A stretch of 64,000 nt of DNA from Actinopolyspora alba. Its GTDB lineage: Bacteria; Actinomycetota; Actinomycetes; Mycobacteriales; Pseudonocardiaceae. The notes beneath the pieces were generated by a model, which was not told where the DNA came from, did no database searches, and was given only the letters and a program-made list of their open reading frames with translations. The stretch covers positions 62,001 through 126,000 of the forward strand of contig NZ_FOMZ01000006.1 in assembly GCF_900112765.1 (NCBI RefSeq), in the 5' to 3' direction. Both the position numbers and the translations under genes were made by a program. Shown in pieces: positions 36,787 to 46,416 of the stretch (positions are counted from its first letter, which is position 1; each line of letters opens with the position of its first letter).

Positions 36787-37002
36787 ACCGCACCTGGCAG
36801 TGCTCCGCACGTCAACCCGCCGGATCGTTGAGCGTTCGCGGGGGAAGTTCCCCGGGGCGGTGGTCCTTCGGATCGCTGCGGCCCGCTCCGGCAGGTGTCA
36901 TGGTTGGTTCCGGGCGCTGCTCCCGGCAGCTCCGGCGGGCTCGGGACACCGCGCCGACACCCAGCTCCGCCCGGACCGAGGCCACGACCACCGGAGTGAG
37001 AC

Positions 37003-37890
37003 ATGTCTACCATCGCGAAGCCGATTCTGGTCGGAATCGACGGTTCTCCCACCGCTTTCGAAGCCGTGCGTTGGGCGGCTCGCGAGGCATCCCACCGTTC
37101 GGCACCGCTGCGGTTGGTGCACGCGGACGTCTCCGCCCTGGGCTATGTTCCCGACACGCTGGGAACCGCCACACCGGAGCCCACCAACGAGACGGCACGG
37201 GAGTTCGTCAGCGACTGGCTGCGCGACGCTCGGGAAATCGCGGCCGCCGAGGATCCGGAACTCGTGGTGGACACGGCCGTACGTACCGGATCCGCCCGCA
37301 CCGTGCTGCTGGACGAGTCCAGCACGGCACGATTGGTCGTGGTCGGTAGCCGTGGTCTCGGCAGCTTCAGTGGGGTGATACTGGGTTCGGTCGCGATCGC
37401 GTTGACACACCACGGGCAGTGTCCGGTGGCGGTGGTTCGCGAGCCCGACGAGGGGGCGCAGCCCACCGACCTCCCCGTCGTCGTCGGTGTGGACGGTTCC
37501 GGTCCCGGCGAGCTCGCGCTGCGGTGGGCGTTCGACATGGCCTCGTCCCGCTCGACCGGGATCATGGCGGTGCATGCCTGGCACGACCTGGTGGTGGGGG
37601 AGTTGTGGACCCGCGCGCAGGCGGACAAGACCTGGGAGTCCGTCCGCGCCGACGAACAGCGGCTACTAGCCGAAGTGCTGGCGGGCTGGCGGGAGGACTA
37701 TCCCGACGTGCCGGTGCACGAAGTCGTCGGTTACGGCAAACCCGCACGGCTGCTGCTGGAACAGGCCGACAACGCCCAACTGGTGGTGGTGGGGGCACGT
37801 GGTCGCGGCGGGCTGGCGGGGCTGCTGCTGGGATCGACCAGCCAGACACTGCTGCACCACGCGCCCTGTCCGGTCCTCGTGGCTCGCTGA
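37003..37890 (+). CDS. Tandem-domain universal stress protein
   Basis: 295 residues with two UspA domains: KPILVGIDGSPTAFEAVRWAAREAS with loop VVGSRGLGSFSGVILGSVAIALTHHGQCPVAVVRE, and LPVVVGVDGSGPGELALRWAFDMA with loop VVGARGRGGLAGLLLGSTSQTLLHHAPCPVLVAR. Both loops are ATP-binding type. It is the sixth stress-protein gene of the window, apart from the 17-24 kb group, and faces the ClpC-like gene across a terminator. Confidence 0.92.
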   Translation: MSTIAKPILVGIDGSPTAFEAVRWAAREASHRSAPLRLVHADVSALGYVPDTLGTATPEPTNETAREFVSDWLRDAREIAAAEDPELVVDTAVRTGSARTVLLDESSTARLVVVGSRGLGSFSGVILGSVAIALTHHGQCPVAVVREPDEGAQPTDLPVVVGVDGSGPGELALRWAFDMASSRSTGIMAVHAWHDLVVGELWTRAQADKTWESVRADEQRLLAEVLAGWREDYPDVPVHEVVGYGKPARLLLEQADNAQLVVVGARGRGGLAGLLLGSTSQTLLHHAPCPVLVAR

Positions 37891-37948
37891 GTGCTCACCC
37901 GAACCGGATAGCCGGGTGGCCGCACGAGGACGAACAGCCACGAGGGAA

Positions 37949-38011
37949 CGGGCGGCGACTCCGGATCGGAATCGCCGCCCGCCGTTACCCGGTATCGGCC
38001 CCGCGGGGCCG
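37949..38011. terminator. Bidirectional terminator between convergent genes
   Basis: CGGGCGGCGA / TCGCCGCCCG (37949-37958, 37972-37981), extended by TCCG/CGGA across one mismatch to a 3-nt loop, then CGGCCCC-GC-GGGGCCG (37996-38011). The symmetric hairpins lie between the convergent stress-protein and ClpC-like genes. Confidence 0.65.
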
Positions 38012-38053
38012 GAATGGGGCCTCACCCGTCGAGAGTCCCGACCGGAATCCCGA

Positions 38054-40582
38054 TCAGGCGGAGGCCTCCGCCGGTTGCGGTTGCACCGAGAACCGCAGGC
38101 GGTCCTGGTCGGCTCCGACGACCACGCGTTGGCCGTGGGCGAGTTCCCCGTCCAGCAGCAGGTCCGAGATCGAGTCGTCCACTTCGCGCTGGATGGTCCG
38201 CCGCAGCGGGCGGGCACCGTAGTCGGGTTGGTGGCCGTGCTCGGTCAGCCAGTCCACCGCGTCCGACTCGAACGTGATGTCGATTCCCTGCGCCCGCAGT
38301 CGTTGCCTGGTCTCCTCCAACAACAGTTCGGTGATGCTGCGCAGCTGGTCCGACTCCAGTTTGCGGAACACCACGATCTCGTCGATCCGGTTGAGGAACT
38401 CGGGGCGGAACGAATCACGGAGTCGAACCATCAACCGGTCCCGTGCCGCCTCGGTGGTCTGTTCCTCCTCCCTGGTGCTGAACCCGAGTACCCCGGAACG
38501 GTTGGAGATGATGTCCGAACCGAGGTTGCTGGTCATGATCAGCACCGTGTTCCGGAAGTCCACCGTGCGCCCCTGGCCGTCGGTGAGGCGGCCGTCCTCC
38601 ATGACCTGCAGCAGGATGTTGAACACGTCGATGTGCGCCTTCTCGATCTCGTCGAGCAGCACCACGGAGTAGGGCCTGCGCCGGACCTCCTCGGTGAGCT
38701 GGCCCGCCTCGCCGTAACCGACGTAGCCCGGGGGAGCGCCGACCATCCGACTGGCGGTGTGCGCCTCCTGGTACTCGCTCATGTCCAGCCGGATCATCCG
38801 GTCCTGGTCACCGAACAGCGACTCGGCCAGCGCGCGGGCCAATTCGGTCTTGCCTACCCCGGTCGGCCCCAGGAACAGGAAGGTGCCGACCGGCCGGTTC
38901 GGGTCTCCCATGCCGGTTCGTGAGCGGCGTACCGCGCGGGAGACCGCGTGAACCGCTTCGCCCTGACCGACGACCCGGTGGTGCAGCTGTTCCTCCAGCC
39001 GCATCAGCCTGCCCTTCTCCTCCTCGGTCAGCTGCGTGACCGGGATTCCGGTGGCCCGGGACACGACCTCCGCGATGTCCGTCGAACCGACCTCCGGGAT
39101 CCCGTCGGGGCTGTGCCGCTGCTGCCGGATCCTCGTCTGCACCTGGTTGATCTCGTCCCGCAGCTGCGAAGCCTGCTCGTAGTTCTCGTTCGTGACCGCC
39201 TGGGCCTTGTCCCTGCTGAGCTGTTCGGCCTGTTCCTCCAGCTCGCGGACATCGGTCGTGGGGGTACGGGTGCGCAGTCGTTTGCGCGCCCCGGCCTGAT
39301 CGAGCAGGTCGATGGCCTTGTCCGGCAGGTAGCGGTCCGTGACGTAGCGGTCGGAGAGCTCGGCTGCGGCGTTGATCGCCTCGTCGCTGAACCGCACCTG
39401 GTGATGCGCCTCGTAGCGGTCCCGCAACCCCCGCATGATCTGGACCGTGTCCTCGACACTGGGTTCGGCGACGTCGATGCGCTGGAAGCGACGTTCCAGC
39501 GCGGCGTCCTTCTCGATGTTCTTGCGGTACTCGTCCAGTGTCGTGGCCCCGACGACGTGCAGATCGCCCCGGGCCAGTCTCGGCTTGAGCATGTTGCCCG
39601 CGTCCACGGCACCCTCGGATCCGCCCGCGCCGACGACGGTGTGCAGTTCGTCGATGAAGATGATCAGCTGCTCGCTCTGCTGGCTGATCTCCTCGATGAT
39701 CTTGTTCATCCGTTCCTCGAAGTCGCCCCGGTAGCGGGTACCGGCGACCACCCCGGACACGTCGAGTTGCACCACTCGCTTGTTCGCCAGTACGTCGGGA
39801 ACCTCGCCGTCGACGATGCGCTGCGCGATGCCCTCCACGACCGAGGTCTTGCCGACCCCGGCCTCGCCGATGAGCACCGGGTTGTTCTTCGTGCGGCGCG
39901 AGAGCACCTCCACGGTCTGCTCGATCTCCGACTCGCGACCGATGACCGGGTCCAGTCCGCCCTCACGGGCGCGTGAGGTCAGGTCCTGGCCGTACTCGTC
40001 CAGCGTGGGGGTCGGGCTGTGCTGCTGCGCCTCGGTGGTCTGCTGACCGCCGGAGCCGCGGGCGGACGCCCCGCTCTGCAGCGACTCCAGGGTCACGTGG
40101 GCCGCCGCCAGCATCTGGCCCGCCGTGGATTCCTGATTCGCCGCCAACGCGAGCAGCAGGTGATCCGGACCGATGTAGGACGAGCCCACCGCGCGGGCGA
40201 CCCGGTGCGCGTCCAGCAGTGCCCGCTTGGCCGCCGGAGTCAGCGCGGGCGGCTGGTCGGTGCTCTCGGTCTGCGGCAGCTGCTGCTCGACTCCCTGGGC
40301 GATCGCGGCGGGGTCCGCCCCTGCCCGTTCGAGCATCGAACGCGTCGTCTCGGTCTGGGTCGCCGCCCACAACAGGTGATGCGCGTCCAGGTCGTGTCCG
40401 CCGTGTTCGGCCGTGAACCGCGCGGCGGCAGCCATCAGTTCCTGGGCCTGGTGGGTCATCAGACGGGTGATGTCGACACGTTGCACCGGCCGCGGCGTAT
40501 TGCCCTGACCGCCGAGAAACCGGGCGAGGAAGTCGTCGAACGGACTCGAACCGGGCCCACCGGAACCGAAGAAGTTGGTCAT
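38054..40582 (-). CDS. ClpC-like AAA+ ATPase (Clp protease regulatory subunit/chaperone)
   Basis: 842 residues. ATG 40582 follows GAGGTAGTA. N-terminal glycine/phenylalanine-rich start ([25 protein letters not shown]), double Clp-N repeats (30-165), first AAA+ domain with Walker [15 protein letters not shown] and Walker [10 protein letters not shown], a short UVR-like middle segment ([15 protein letters not shown]), second AAA+ with Walker [11 protein letters not shown] and Walker [12 protein letters not shown], and a D2-small domain. A VLGF sequence in the D2 loop ([11 protein letters not shown]) resembles the LGF tripeptide by which ClpC docks on ClpP, so proteolysis rather than pure disaggregation is likely. 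It unfolds damaged proteins under stress. Heat-shock-like repeats lie upstream (40624-40700). Confidence 0.9.
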   Translation of the reverse strand: MTNFFGSGGPGSSPFDDFLARFLGGQGNTPRPVQRVDITRLMTHQAQELMAAAARFTAEHGGHDLDAHHLLWAATQTETTRSMLERAGADPAAIAQGVEQQLPQTESTDQPPALTPAAKRALLDAHRVARAVGSSYIGPDHLLLALAANQESTAGQMLAAAHVTLESLQSGASARGSGGQQTTEAQQHSPTPTLDEYGQDLTSRAREGGLDPVIGRESEIEQTVEVLSRRTKNNPVLIGEAGVGKTSVVEGIAQRIVDGEVPDVLANKRVVQLDVSGVVAGTRYRGDFEERMNKIIEEISQQSEQLIIFIDELHTVVGAGGSEGAVDAGNMLKPRLARGDLHVVGATTLDEYRKNIEKDAALERRFQRIDVAEPSVEDTVQIMRGLRDRYEAHHQVRFSDEAINAAAELSDRYVTDRYLPDKAIDLLDQAGARKRLRTRTPTTDVRELEEQAEQLSRDKAQAVTNENYEQASQLRDEINQVQTRIRQQRHSPDGIPEVGSTDIAEVVSRATGIPVTQLTEEEKGRLMRLEEQLHHRVVGQGEAVHAVSRAVRRSRTGMGDPNRPVGTFLFLGPTGVGKTELARALAESLFGDQDRMIRLDMSEYQEAHTASRMVGAPPGYVGYGEAGQLTEEVRRRPYSVVLLDEIEKAHIDVFNILLQVMEDGRLTDGQGRTVDFRNTVLIMTSNLGSDIISNRSGVLGFSTREEEQTTEAARDRLMVRLRDSFRPEFLNRIDEIVVFRKLESDQLRSITELLLEETRQRLRAQGIDITFESDAVDWLTEHGHQPDYGARPLRRTIQREVDDSISDLLLDGELAHGQRVVVGADQDRLRFSVQPQPAEASA

Positions 40583-40623
40583 TACTACCTCTTTCGTTCG
40601 CACGCTTCGTTGCGGATCGCGTC

Positions 40624-40700
40624 TCGCTCAACATGAGCGACGCGGTTCGCCATTCCTGCGTCGGTTTCGCTCAAGGCTAACGCATCCGTTGGGCTCAAGG
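40624..40700. promoter_or_regulatory. HspR/HAIR-like half-sites before clp gene
   Basis: TCGCTCA-ACA-TGAGCGA (40624-40640) is a perfect 7-bp-arm dyad, and GCTCAAGG occurs twice in direct orientation (40669-40676, 40693-40700). GCTCAAG resembles the ACTCAAG half of the HspR operator HAIR. The spacing is not the canonical inverted N7, so this is a candidate site only. Confidence 0.35.
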
Positions 40701-40704
40701 TGAG

Positions 40705-41742
40705 TTACCTCCTTGCTTTTCGGGGGCGTCCCCGCGATCTGGTTCCGGTGTCCTCCTCGGTTGCCCGCCCACCCCCGTGCACACCGGGTGATTCGGTGAT
40801 GGCCTTTTCCAGCTGGGCCCGGTTGAGCTTGGATCTGCCCCGGATGTCGAGCTCGCGTGCTCGTCTCCGCAGTTCCTCGCGGGTCAGGGTGGACACCGGT
40901 GCGGTCTCCGGCCGTTCGGCGTCCCGGTCCGCGCGCTCACCCCCGCTCCCGGAGTGCTTCCGCTCGGCGCGGGCGCGTTCGGTGCTGCGGCGCAGTGCCT
41001 CGGCCAGGTCCACGGTCGCGGTAGTTTCGACGTGCTCGGTCCCGCTCCGGGGAGCACGTCCCGCCGCCTTGTCCGCGAGCAGTCGTTCGATCCGGGCGGT
41101 GTGCGTGTCGACGTGTTCCTCCGGGTGCCACGCGGTGCTCATCGACCTGATCAGATCGCCGGCCAGCCGCAGTTCCCGCGAGCCGTACGAGTCGTCCGGC
41201 GGAGCGTGCTCCAGCACGTTCGCGGGGTCCCGTATCTCGTCGAGAAAGAACATGGTGTGCAGCACCAACGCCTCGCTCTCGGGGCGCAGCGCGGTCAGGT
41301 ACTCCCTGCCGCGGAACACGAAGGTGGCTATGCCCACCCGTTCGGTCTCGGCCATCGCACGACGCAGCAGGCTGTATCCCCTTGCGTTCCGCCTGTCGGC
41401 GGGGGCGACCCAGTACGCCTTCTGGAAGTACACGGGATCGATCTCGGACAGCGCCACGAACTCCGCTATCTCGATCGTTCCGGAACGTTCCGGTGCGATG
41501 TCGTCGAGCTCGCGCTGCTCGACCGTGACCAGCGTGCCGTCGACCTCCAGCCCCCTGACGACCTCGTCGCCTTCCAGCTCTTTACCCGTTCGCTCGTTGA
41601 TCCTGCGGTAACGCACCCTGTCGTGGGTTCCGCGCTCGTACTGGTTGAAGCGGATGCCGTGGTCCTCGGTGGCGCTGTACAACCCGACGGGAATGGTCAC
41701 CAGACCGAACTTGAGCGAACCCGCCCAGATCTTGTGCGGCAT
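40705..41742 (-). CDS. ku: Ku DNA-end-binding protein (NHEJ)
   Basis: 345 residues. The bacterial Ku ring-forming core is complete: MPHKIWAGSLKFGLVTIPVGLYSATEDHGIRFNQYERGTHDRVRYRRINERTGKELEGDEVVRG, FQKAYWVAPADRRNARGYSLLRRAMAETERVGIATFVFRGREYLTALRPESEALVLHTMFFLDEIRDP. After residue 255 follows a long Arg/Glu-rich linker and a SAP/Rho-N-like tail (STLTREELRRRARELDIRGRSKLNRAQLEKAI), typical of actinobacterial Ku extensions that recruit LigD. It binds double-strand break ends and works with the polymerase at 35884. Divergently placed relative to no gene; the clp gene follows 122 bp downstream. Confidence 0.95.
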   Translation of the reverse strand: MPHKIWAGSLKFGLVTIPVGLYSATEDHGIRFNQYERGTHDRVRYRRINERTGKELEGDEVVRGLEVDGTLVTVEQRELDDIAPERSGTIEIAEFVALSEIDPVYFQKAYWVAPADRRNARGYSLLRRAMAETERVGIATFVFRGREYLTALRPESEALVLHTMFFLDEIRDPANVLEHAPPDDSYGSRELRLAGDLIRSMSTAWHPEEHVDTHTARIERLLADKAAGRAPRSGTEHVETTATVDLAEALRRSTERARAERKHSGSGGERADRDAERPETAPVSTLTREELRRRARELDIRGRSKLNRAQLEKAITESPGVHGGGRATEEDTGTRSRGRPRKARR

Positions 41743-41949
41743 GGTTTCCTCCTCACCCGGTCGGTGGCCCGCAGCCGGTGATCCCGCAGGACACGTCTCC
41801 GCGAGACACGCGTCGTCCCTGCGCGCTGGGTGCCCAGCCGACGCGTCCCGGCAAACCTCCTCGTGTCGCTTTCCGCTCGGTCCGCTACGTTGCGGCGTTT
41901 TCCGGTTACCGGACGCGAGTGGGCGGTTGTTGTTCCCCGTCGGGACCGT

Positions 41950-43713
41950 TCAGCGCACTCGGTGGGTTCCGTCGGGAAGTCGTCGGGTGTAGCCCTCGCG
42001 GGCGAGCCGCTCCAGCAACGGGACGACCACCCGGCGGCTCGTTTCCAGGGCATCCCGTGCCTCGCTCGGGGTGAACGGTTCCGGCAGTGCGGCCAGCACG
42101 TCCCGTGCCCGCCGCAACGCCCCCGGCAGCAGGTGGATTCCCTCGCCGATCCGAAGCAGCTGACCGGCCTTGTTCGCCGCGCCGAGTTGTTCGCTGTCCA
42201 GCCCGAGTTCTCGGAGTTCTGCCGCGGTGGGTGCGTCGAAGGGGTGCCGGGCCAGCCGAGCACGGATAACGGTGACGCCCCGTCGTACGTGCTCGCTCAG
42301 CTCGGGGCCTCGCAGCCGCAGCCTCCCGTCGCCCGTTCCGATCCCGGCGGCAGCCGCCGAGTTCAGCACCAGCGGCAGCAACGATGCGTGGGGCAGGCAC
42401 AGCTGCCGTACCGCTTCCTGCTCGGAGAGACCGTCCGCCATCGGGTCCTCCCCGTGAACCCCTTCGAGGAGCTCGACGAGCTGTGTCGCGTACTCGTCCC
42501 GGGCGGTCGGATCCAGCAGCCAGTCCCCGGCCACCAGGGCATGTGGGGGAGGGGCCGCTCCCAAGACGCGGAGTTCCGAGGCGCGGATCGCGCGATCCCT
42601 CGCGAGCAGCACGGCGCCTGCGGGCTGATCTCTCGCCCGCTCCAGCTCGCGAGCGCGGGCGGCGGCAGCGCCCCGACGACGCAACTCCGGTGGACGCGCG
42701 TCGAGAACGTGGACCCCGGCAGGGATCCGGTGCTGTCCGGCGTCCCGCAGCAGCGCGTTGTCACCGATCCGCAGCGGAAGCCCGACACGCAGCGAAAGTC
42801 GCGCGGTGTCCGCTCCCAACGGCCGCAGCCGCACCTCGCTCGTGGCCGCACCGATGTGCATGCCCAGTTCACGGGGCAGTTCGCCGGATCCCCCGTCCCG
42901 CAACAGCACGTCCACCCGGTCGGTGCTCCGCCACGCCCCCGGTGTCAGCAACGCGTCCCCGCGATCGAGTTCCCCCGCGTGCACCCCGCGCAGGTTCAGC
43001 GCGACCCGTGCCGTCGCGCGGACCGTTTCGTGCTCCTCACCGAGGCTCCGCAGTCCCCGGACAGTCACGCGTTTTCCGGTTCCTGCCACCACGAGTTCGT
43101 CACCTCGGGTCAGCGTGCCCGCGGACAGCGTCGCGGTCACCACCGTTCCCGCGCCTCGAACGCTGAAGCAGCGGTCCAGCCACAGCCGCACGTCGGCGGT
43201 GGGGTCGGGATTCGGGAGCAGGCCCGCGAGGTCGTCGAGCTTCCCGGTGAGTTCGGGCAACCCGGCCCCGGTGGTTCCACTGACCACCACTTCGGGAAGT
43301 CCCGCCAGCGAGCTGCCCGCCAGTCGCCGTCGTGCCTGTTCCAGCGCGGGGCGCGGGTCGGCGAGATCGCCGCGCGTGATCGCCAGTACCCCCCGCCGCA
43401 CGCGCAGGGCGTGCAACGCCTCGAGGTGCTCGTCCGACTGCGGCATCCATCCCTCGTCGGCGGCCACCACGAACAGCACGCCCGCGACCTCGCCGACCCC
43501 GGCCAGCATGTTGCGCACGAATCGCTGATGACCGGGCACGTCGACGAACGCCATCGTCTCGCCACCGGGCAGGGTCGTCCACGCGAATCCCAGGTCGATG
43601 GTCAGCCCGCGACGTCGTTCCTCGGCCCATCTGTCCGGATCGCTGCCGGTCAGGGCTTTGATGAGCGTGGACTTGCCGTGGTCCACATGACCTGCCGTGG
43701 CGATCACTCGCAT
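41950..43713 (-). CDS. selB: Selenocysteine-specific translation elongation factor SelB
   Basis: 587 residues. The GTPase domain starts MRVIATAGHVDHGKSTLIKALTGSDPDRWAEERRRGLTIDLGFAW (P-loop and switch I), VDVPGHQRFVRNMLAGV (switch II DxxG), ITRGD in place of NKxD-like. EF-Tu-type beta domains follow (CFSVRGAGTVVTATLSAGTL), and the C-terminal third holds the winged-helix repeats that bind SECIS RNA (ending PSEARDALETSRRVVVPLLERLAREGYTRRLPDGTHRVR). It delivers Sec-tRNA to UGA codons such as 57249. The start overlaps the selA stop by 10 bp, so the two are translationally coupled. Confidence 0.93.
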   Translation of the reverse strand: MRVIATAGHVDHGKSTLIKALTGSDPDRWAEERRRGLTIDLGFAWTTLPGGETMAFVDVPGHQRFVRNMLAGVGEVAGVLFVVAADEGWMPQSDEHLEALHALRVRRGVLAITRGDLADPRPALEQARRRLAGSSLAGLPEVVVSGTTGAGLPELTGKLDDLAGLLPNPDPTADVRLWLDRCFSVRGAGTVVTATLSAGTLTRGDELVVAGTGKRVTVRGLRSLGEEHETVRATARVALNLRGVHAGELDRGDALLTPGAWRSTDRVDVLLRDGGSGELPRELGMHIGAATSEVRLRPLGADTARLSLRVGLPLRIGDNALLRDAGQHRIPAGVHVLDARPPELRRRGAAAARARELERARDQPAGAVLLARDRAIRASELRVLGAAPPPHALVAGDWLLDPTARDEYATQLVELLEGVHGEDPMADGLSEQEAVRQLCLPHASLLPLVLNSAAAAGIGTGDGRLRLRGPELSEHVRRGVTVIRARLARHPFDAPTAAELRELGLDSEQLGAANKAGQLLRIGEGIHLLPGALRRARDVLAALPEPFTPSEARDALETSRRVVVPLLERLAREGYTRRLPDGTHRVR

Positions 43714-45029
43714 GACGGGCCTCCCACGACCGGATCCGTCGTCCGCGCACTCTGGCGAATCGCCTCGACCAGTTCCTCGTCCCGCTCCGGGGCCAGCGCG
43801 AACAGGTCGACCAGGCAGTTCCCCCGTTCGATCCTGGTCAGCACCGGCGGCACGGTGCGGCGCAGTCGTTCGGAGCAGTGCTCGGGCAGCACGACGGCCG
43901 CGCTGGGCAGCTCCACTCCCGGTGCTCCACCACCACCGATGCCCGCGGTGGTGTCCGCCGCCGTCGCCGCCACACCCGATGCTCGCGACGATTCCGCGAT
44001 CCGTTCGGCGCGGGCGCGCAGTTCCCGCCGCGAGCGTTCCAGCGCACGCGCGGTCGGTGTGGGAGGTCCGTGCAACGTCGCGTGCAGCGCGGCCAGGGTG
44101 AGCTTGTCAGGACGTAGCGCCCGGGCCAGCGGATGTCTCCGGAGCTTGTCCACGATGCCTGCCCTGCCGAGCAGCAGCCCGGCCTGCGGACCGCCGAGCA
44201 GCTTGTCACAGCTGGCCACCACCAAGTCCGCTCCCGCCCGCAGCGTGCCGCGCGCGTCGGGCTCGTCCGGCAGCCTGGGGTGCGGTTCCAGCAGTCCGGA
44301 TCCGATGTCGACGACCAGCGGTACGTCCAGCCCGCGGAGTTCGCCCGGCTCGACAGCGGAGGTGAAGCCGCTGATCACGAAGTTCGACGGGTGCACCTTG
44401 AGCACGAATCCGGTTTCCGCTCCGATCGCCGCTCGGTAGTCGGCGAGCTCGACACGGTTGGTCGTGCCGACCTCGCGCAGTCCCGCGCCGGTGGAGCACA
44501 ACAGGTCGGGTATGCGGAATCCGGCGCCGATCTCGACCATCTCACCGCGTGCCAGCACGATCTCACGGCCCGCGGCCAGGGCGGTGGCGGCCAGCGTGAG
44601 TGCGGCCGCCCCGTTGCCCACCACGTGCGCGCTCTCCGCCTCGGGGACCGCGTCGAGCAGGCCGCGCGTGACGCTCGCCCCGCGACGACCACGCTGACCG
44701 GTGTGGAGGTCCAGTTCGACGTCGCAGGTTCCCGCGGCTTCCCGCAGGGCCAGCACCGCGGCCTCCGAGAGGGGAGCGCGGCCCAGGTTGGTGTGCAGCA
44801 GTACGCCCGTGGCGTTGAGCACCGAGCGCGGACCGCCGGTCGAGGTGGGCAGGTTCGCCGCCGCTTCCGCGATCACCTGATCGGCGGGGACCTCACTGGC
44901 CCGCGCGCGTCGCTGTGCGTCGTGGACGGCGCGTTTCACCCGTTCCCGGCCGAAGCGCTCGACGGCCGCGGCTATCCGGGGGTCGTCGAGCACCCGGTCC
45001 GTGGCAGGGATGTTCCGCCGCTCGTCCAC
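43704..45029 (-). CDS. selA: L-seryl-tRNA(Sec) selenium transferase SelA
   Basis: 441 residues. GTG 45029 gives the family N-terminus MDERRNIPATDRVLDDPRIAAAVERFGRERVKRAVHDA; the frame stays open far upstream, but that extension is not SelA-like. The PLP-dependent core includes VLNATGVLLHTNLGRAPLSEAA, NGAAALTLAATALAAGREIVLARGEMVEIGAGFRIPD, GAGLREVGTTNR, and the PLP-lysine in VVASCDKLLGGPQAGLLLG (about residue 285). It converts Ser-tRNA(Sec) to Sec-tRNA(Sec) using selenophosphate made by SelD (46513). First gene of the selA-selB unit on the minus strand. Confidence 0.94.
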   Translation of the reverse strand: MDERRNIPATDRVLDDPRIAAAVERFGRERVKRAVHDAQRRARASEVPADQVIAEAAANLPTSTGGPRSVLNATGVLLHTNLGRAPLSEAAVLALREAAGTCDVELDLHTGQRGRRGASVTRGLLDAVPEAESAHVVGNGAAALTLAATALAAGREIVLARGEMVEIGAGFRIPDLLCSTGAGLREVGTTNRVELADYRAAIGAETGFVLKVHPSNFVISGFTSAVEPGELRGLDVPLVVDIGSGLLEPHPRLPDEPDARGTLRAGADLVVASCDKLLGGPQAGLLLGRAGIVDKLRRHPLARALRPDKLTLAALHATLHGPPTPTARALERSRRELRARAERIAESSRASGVAATAADTTAGIGGGGAPGVELPSAAVVLPEHCSERLRRTVPPVLTRIERGNCLVDLFALAPERDEELVEAIRQSARTTDPVVGGPSCE

Positions 45030-45214
45030 GTTCGTGACGATACGCAGCGGGGAGTATCGGGGGAGCTTTTCGACACGGCATGTCGGCCCGGTGCTGCCGG
45101 AACAATTCCGGTACGTGCTTCCGGGGTGGTTTCGCGGTTCGCTTCCCCGAACTCTGCCGCGTCGACCTCGATACCACGACTCGCACGGCACGAAAAGGGG
45201 AGAGTAGGACCTTC

Positions 45215-45549
45215 GTCGTGGGGCAGCCGAGGGGATCGGGTACGGAGCGCGCCGTGGCCGCTTCGTGCAGGGTAGTGGTGGCATCATCGACGAGGGGCTG
45301 GCCGTGCCCGAAGCAGACCACGTCGCAACGCAGGCCCGCCAGCCGTCGGAATGAACGTCGGGCCTGTTCCCTGTCGTTGTTGAACGGCCCGAGAACGACC
45401 TGCCCCTCGTACTCGGCCGCGATGTCGCCGGTGAACAGTACTCCGGCTTCTTCCAGGTGCAGCGCGATGCTGCCGGGGGTGTGGCCCGGGGTGGCGATGA
45501 CCCGGGCACCGATCCCCTCCAGGAGCTCGCCGTCATGAACCTCGTGATC
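45215..45549 (-). pseudogene. Truncated metallo-beta-lactamase-fold hydrolase
   Basis: The minus strand reads HDGELLEGIGARVIATPGHTPGSIALHLEEAGVLFTGDIAAEYEGQVVLGPFNNDREQARRSFRRLAGLRCDVVCFGHGQPL and on to about DPLGCPT. This is the C-terminal half of an MBL-fold protein, with the later metal ligands (TPGHTPGS, FTGDI, FGHG). The N-terminal half with the HxHxDH motif is missing, and no start codon with a ribosome binding site leads into it. It is a gene remnant between selA and the DUF1992 gene. Confidence 0.7.
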
Positions 45550-45828
45550 GAGCGTAGTCCGCGCACGGGTCCGCGATCTCCCCGTTCACGAGCGGCTGAA
45601 GCGCTGTTGCTCGCGATTCGTGCGTATGCGACAGGAGGGCGAGCTGTCGACGCGCGACAGAGCTGTTCGTAGTGGACTTCGGGAAAGCCTCGATCTCGCG
45701 GCGCGGAATTCGCTGTTTGATTATACTGTTGTTTCAGTGTTGATCGAAATAAATCCACAACAGGAAACACTCACGAGACACCGATCCAACGGATGATCCG
45801 AAAAGAGACCCCGGTGCACAATCGGGTC

Positions 45829-46416
45829 ATGACCGAACGGAAACCGCCGGGGATGGACTTCGAGAGCTGGATCGACCGTCAGATTCGCACTGCCAGGGAG
45901 CGCGGGGAGCTCGACGATCTGCCCGGAACCGGCAAGCCACTTCCGGACCTCGGCAACGAGAGCGAACTGTCCTGGGTCAAGAAGTACGTCGAGCGGGAGG
46001 GGCTGTCCACTGAGGCACTGCTGCCGCCCGCCGTGCAGTTGCGCAAGGAGATCGAGCGGCTCCCGGAGACCTTGGACGAGCTGCGTTCCGAGCAGGCGGT
46101 GCGCGAGCAGGTCGGTGAGCTCAACCTGCGTATCGCCGAGTGGCTGCGGGCTCCCAGCGGTCCACGAGTCAAGGTCGCACCCGTGGACGTCGAGGAGGTC
46201 GTGCGCCGCTGGCGTGACCGGCGTGCCGCCGCGGCCGAGACCGAGTCAGCTCCGCTGGCCGAGCGTGCCGACGCCGAAGGAGCGTTCGAACCGGCCGCGA
46301 CCGGGGATGGTCGCCGTTCCGGCGGGCCGCGCACCTGGTGGCGCAGGCTGGTGCGTGGCGGAGGCGGACGGGAATCGAACCCGCCTGACCGAGTTGCTCG
46401 GCCACGTCGGTTTTGA
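45829..46416 (+). CDS. DUF1992 (DnaJ-homologue subfamily C member 28-like) protein
   Basis: 195 residues. The conserved DUF1992 block is complete: PPGMDFESWIDRQIRTARERGELDDLPGTGKPLPDLGNESELSWVKKYVEREGLSTEALLPPAVQLRKEIERL, then EQVGELNLRIAEWLRAP. The Ala/Glu- and Gly/Arg-rich tail is variable. ATG 45829 gives the family start MTERKPPG; in-frame ATG 45793 and GTG 45814 are alternatives and none has a strong ribosome binding site. The last 61 bases of the gene are antisense to the tRNA-Sec gene, so its C-terminus (GGGGRESNPPDRVARPRRF) is spelled by the tRNA complement. Function unknown. Confidence 0.85.
   Translation: MTERKPPGMDFESWIDRQIRTARERGELDDLPGTGKPLPDLGNESELSWVKKYVEREGLSTEALLPPAVQLRKEIERLPETLDELRSEQAVREQVGELNLRIAEWLRAPSGPRVKVAPVDVEEVVRRWRDRRAAAAETESAPLAERADAEGAFEPAATGDGRRSGGPRTWWRRLVRGGGGRESNPPDRVARPRRF

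Noticed and set aside
36231-37349. A 372-codon plus-strand frame overlapping the LigD-type polymerase and stress-protein genes
   Set aside because: Runs out of frame through two good genes, Arg-rich, no domain.
41830-44439. An 869-codon open frame on the plus strand across selB and selA
   Set aside because: It is antisense to two well-supported genes; such long frames arise from the high-GC codon pattern and the product has no domain.
45740-45792. AT-rich patch with a weak inverted repeat before DUF1992
   Set aside because: Arms of six bases 24 nt apart are expected by chance; no promoter hexamers fit.
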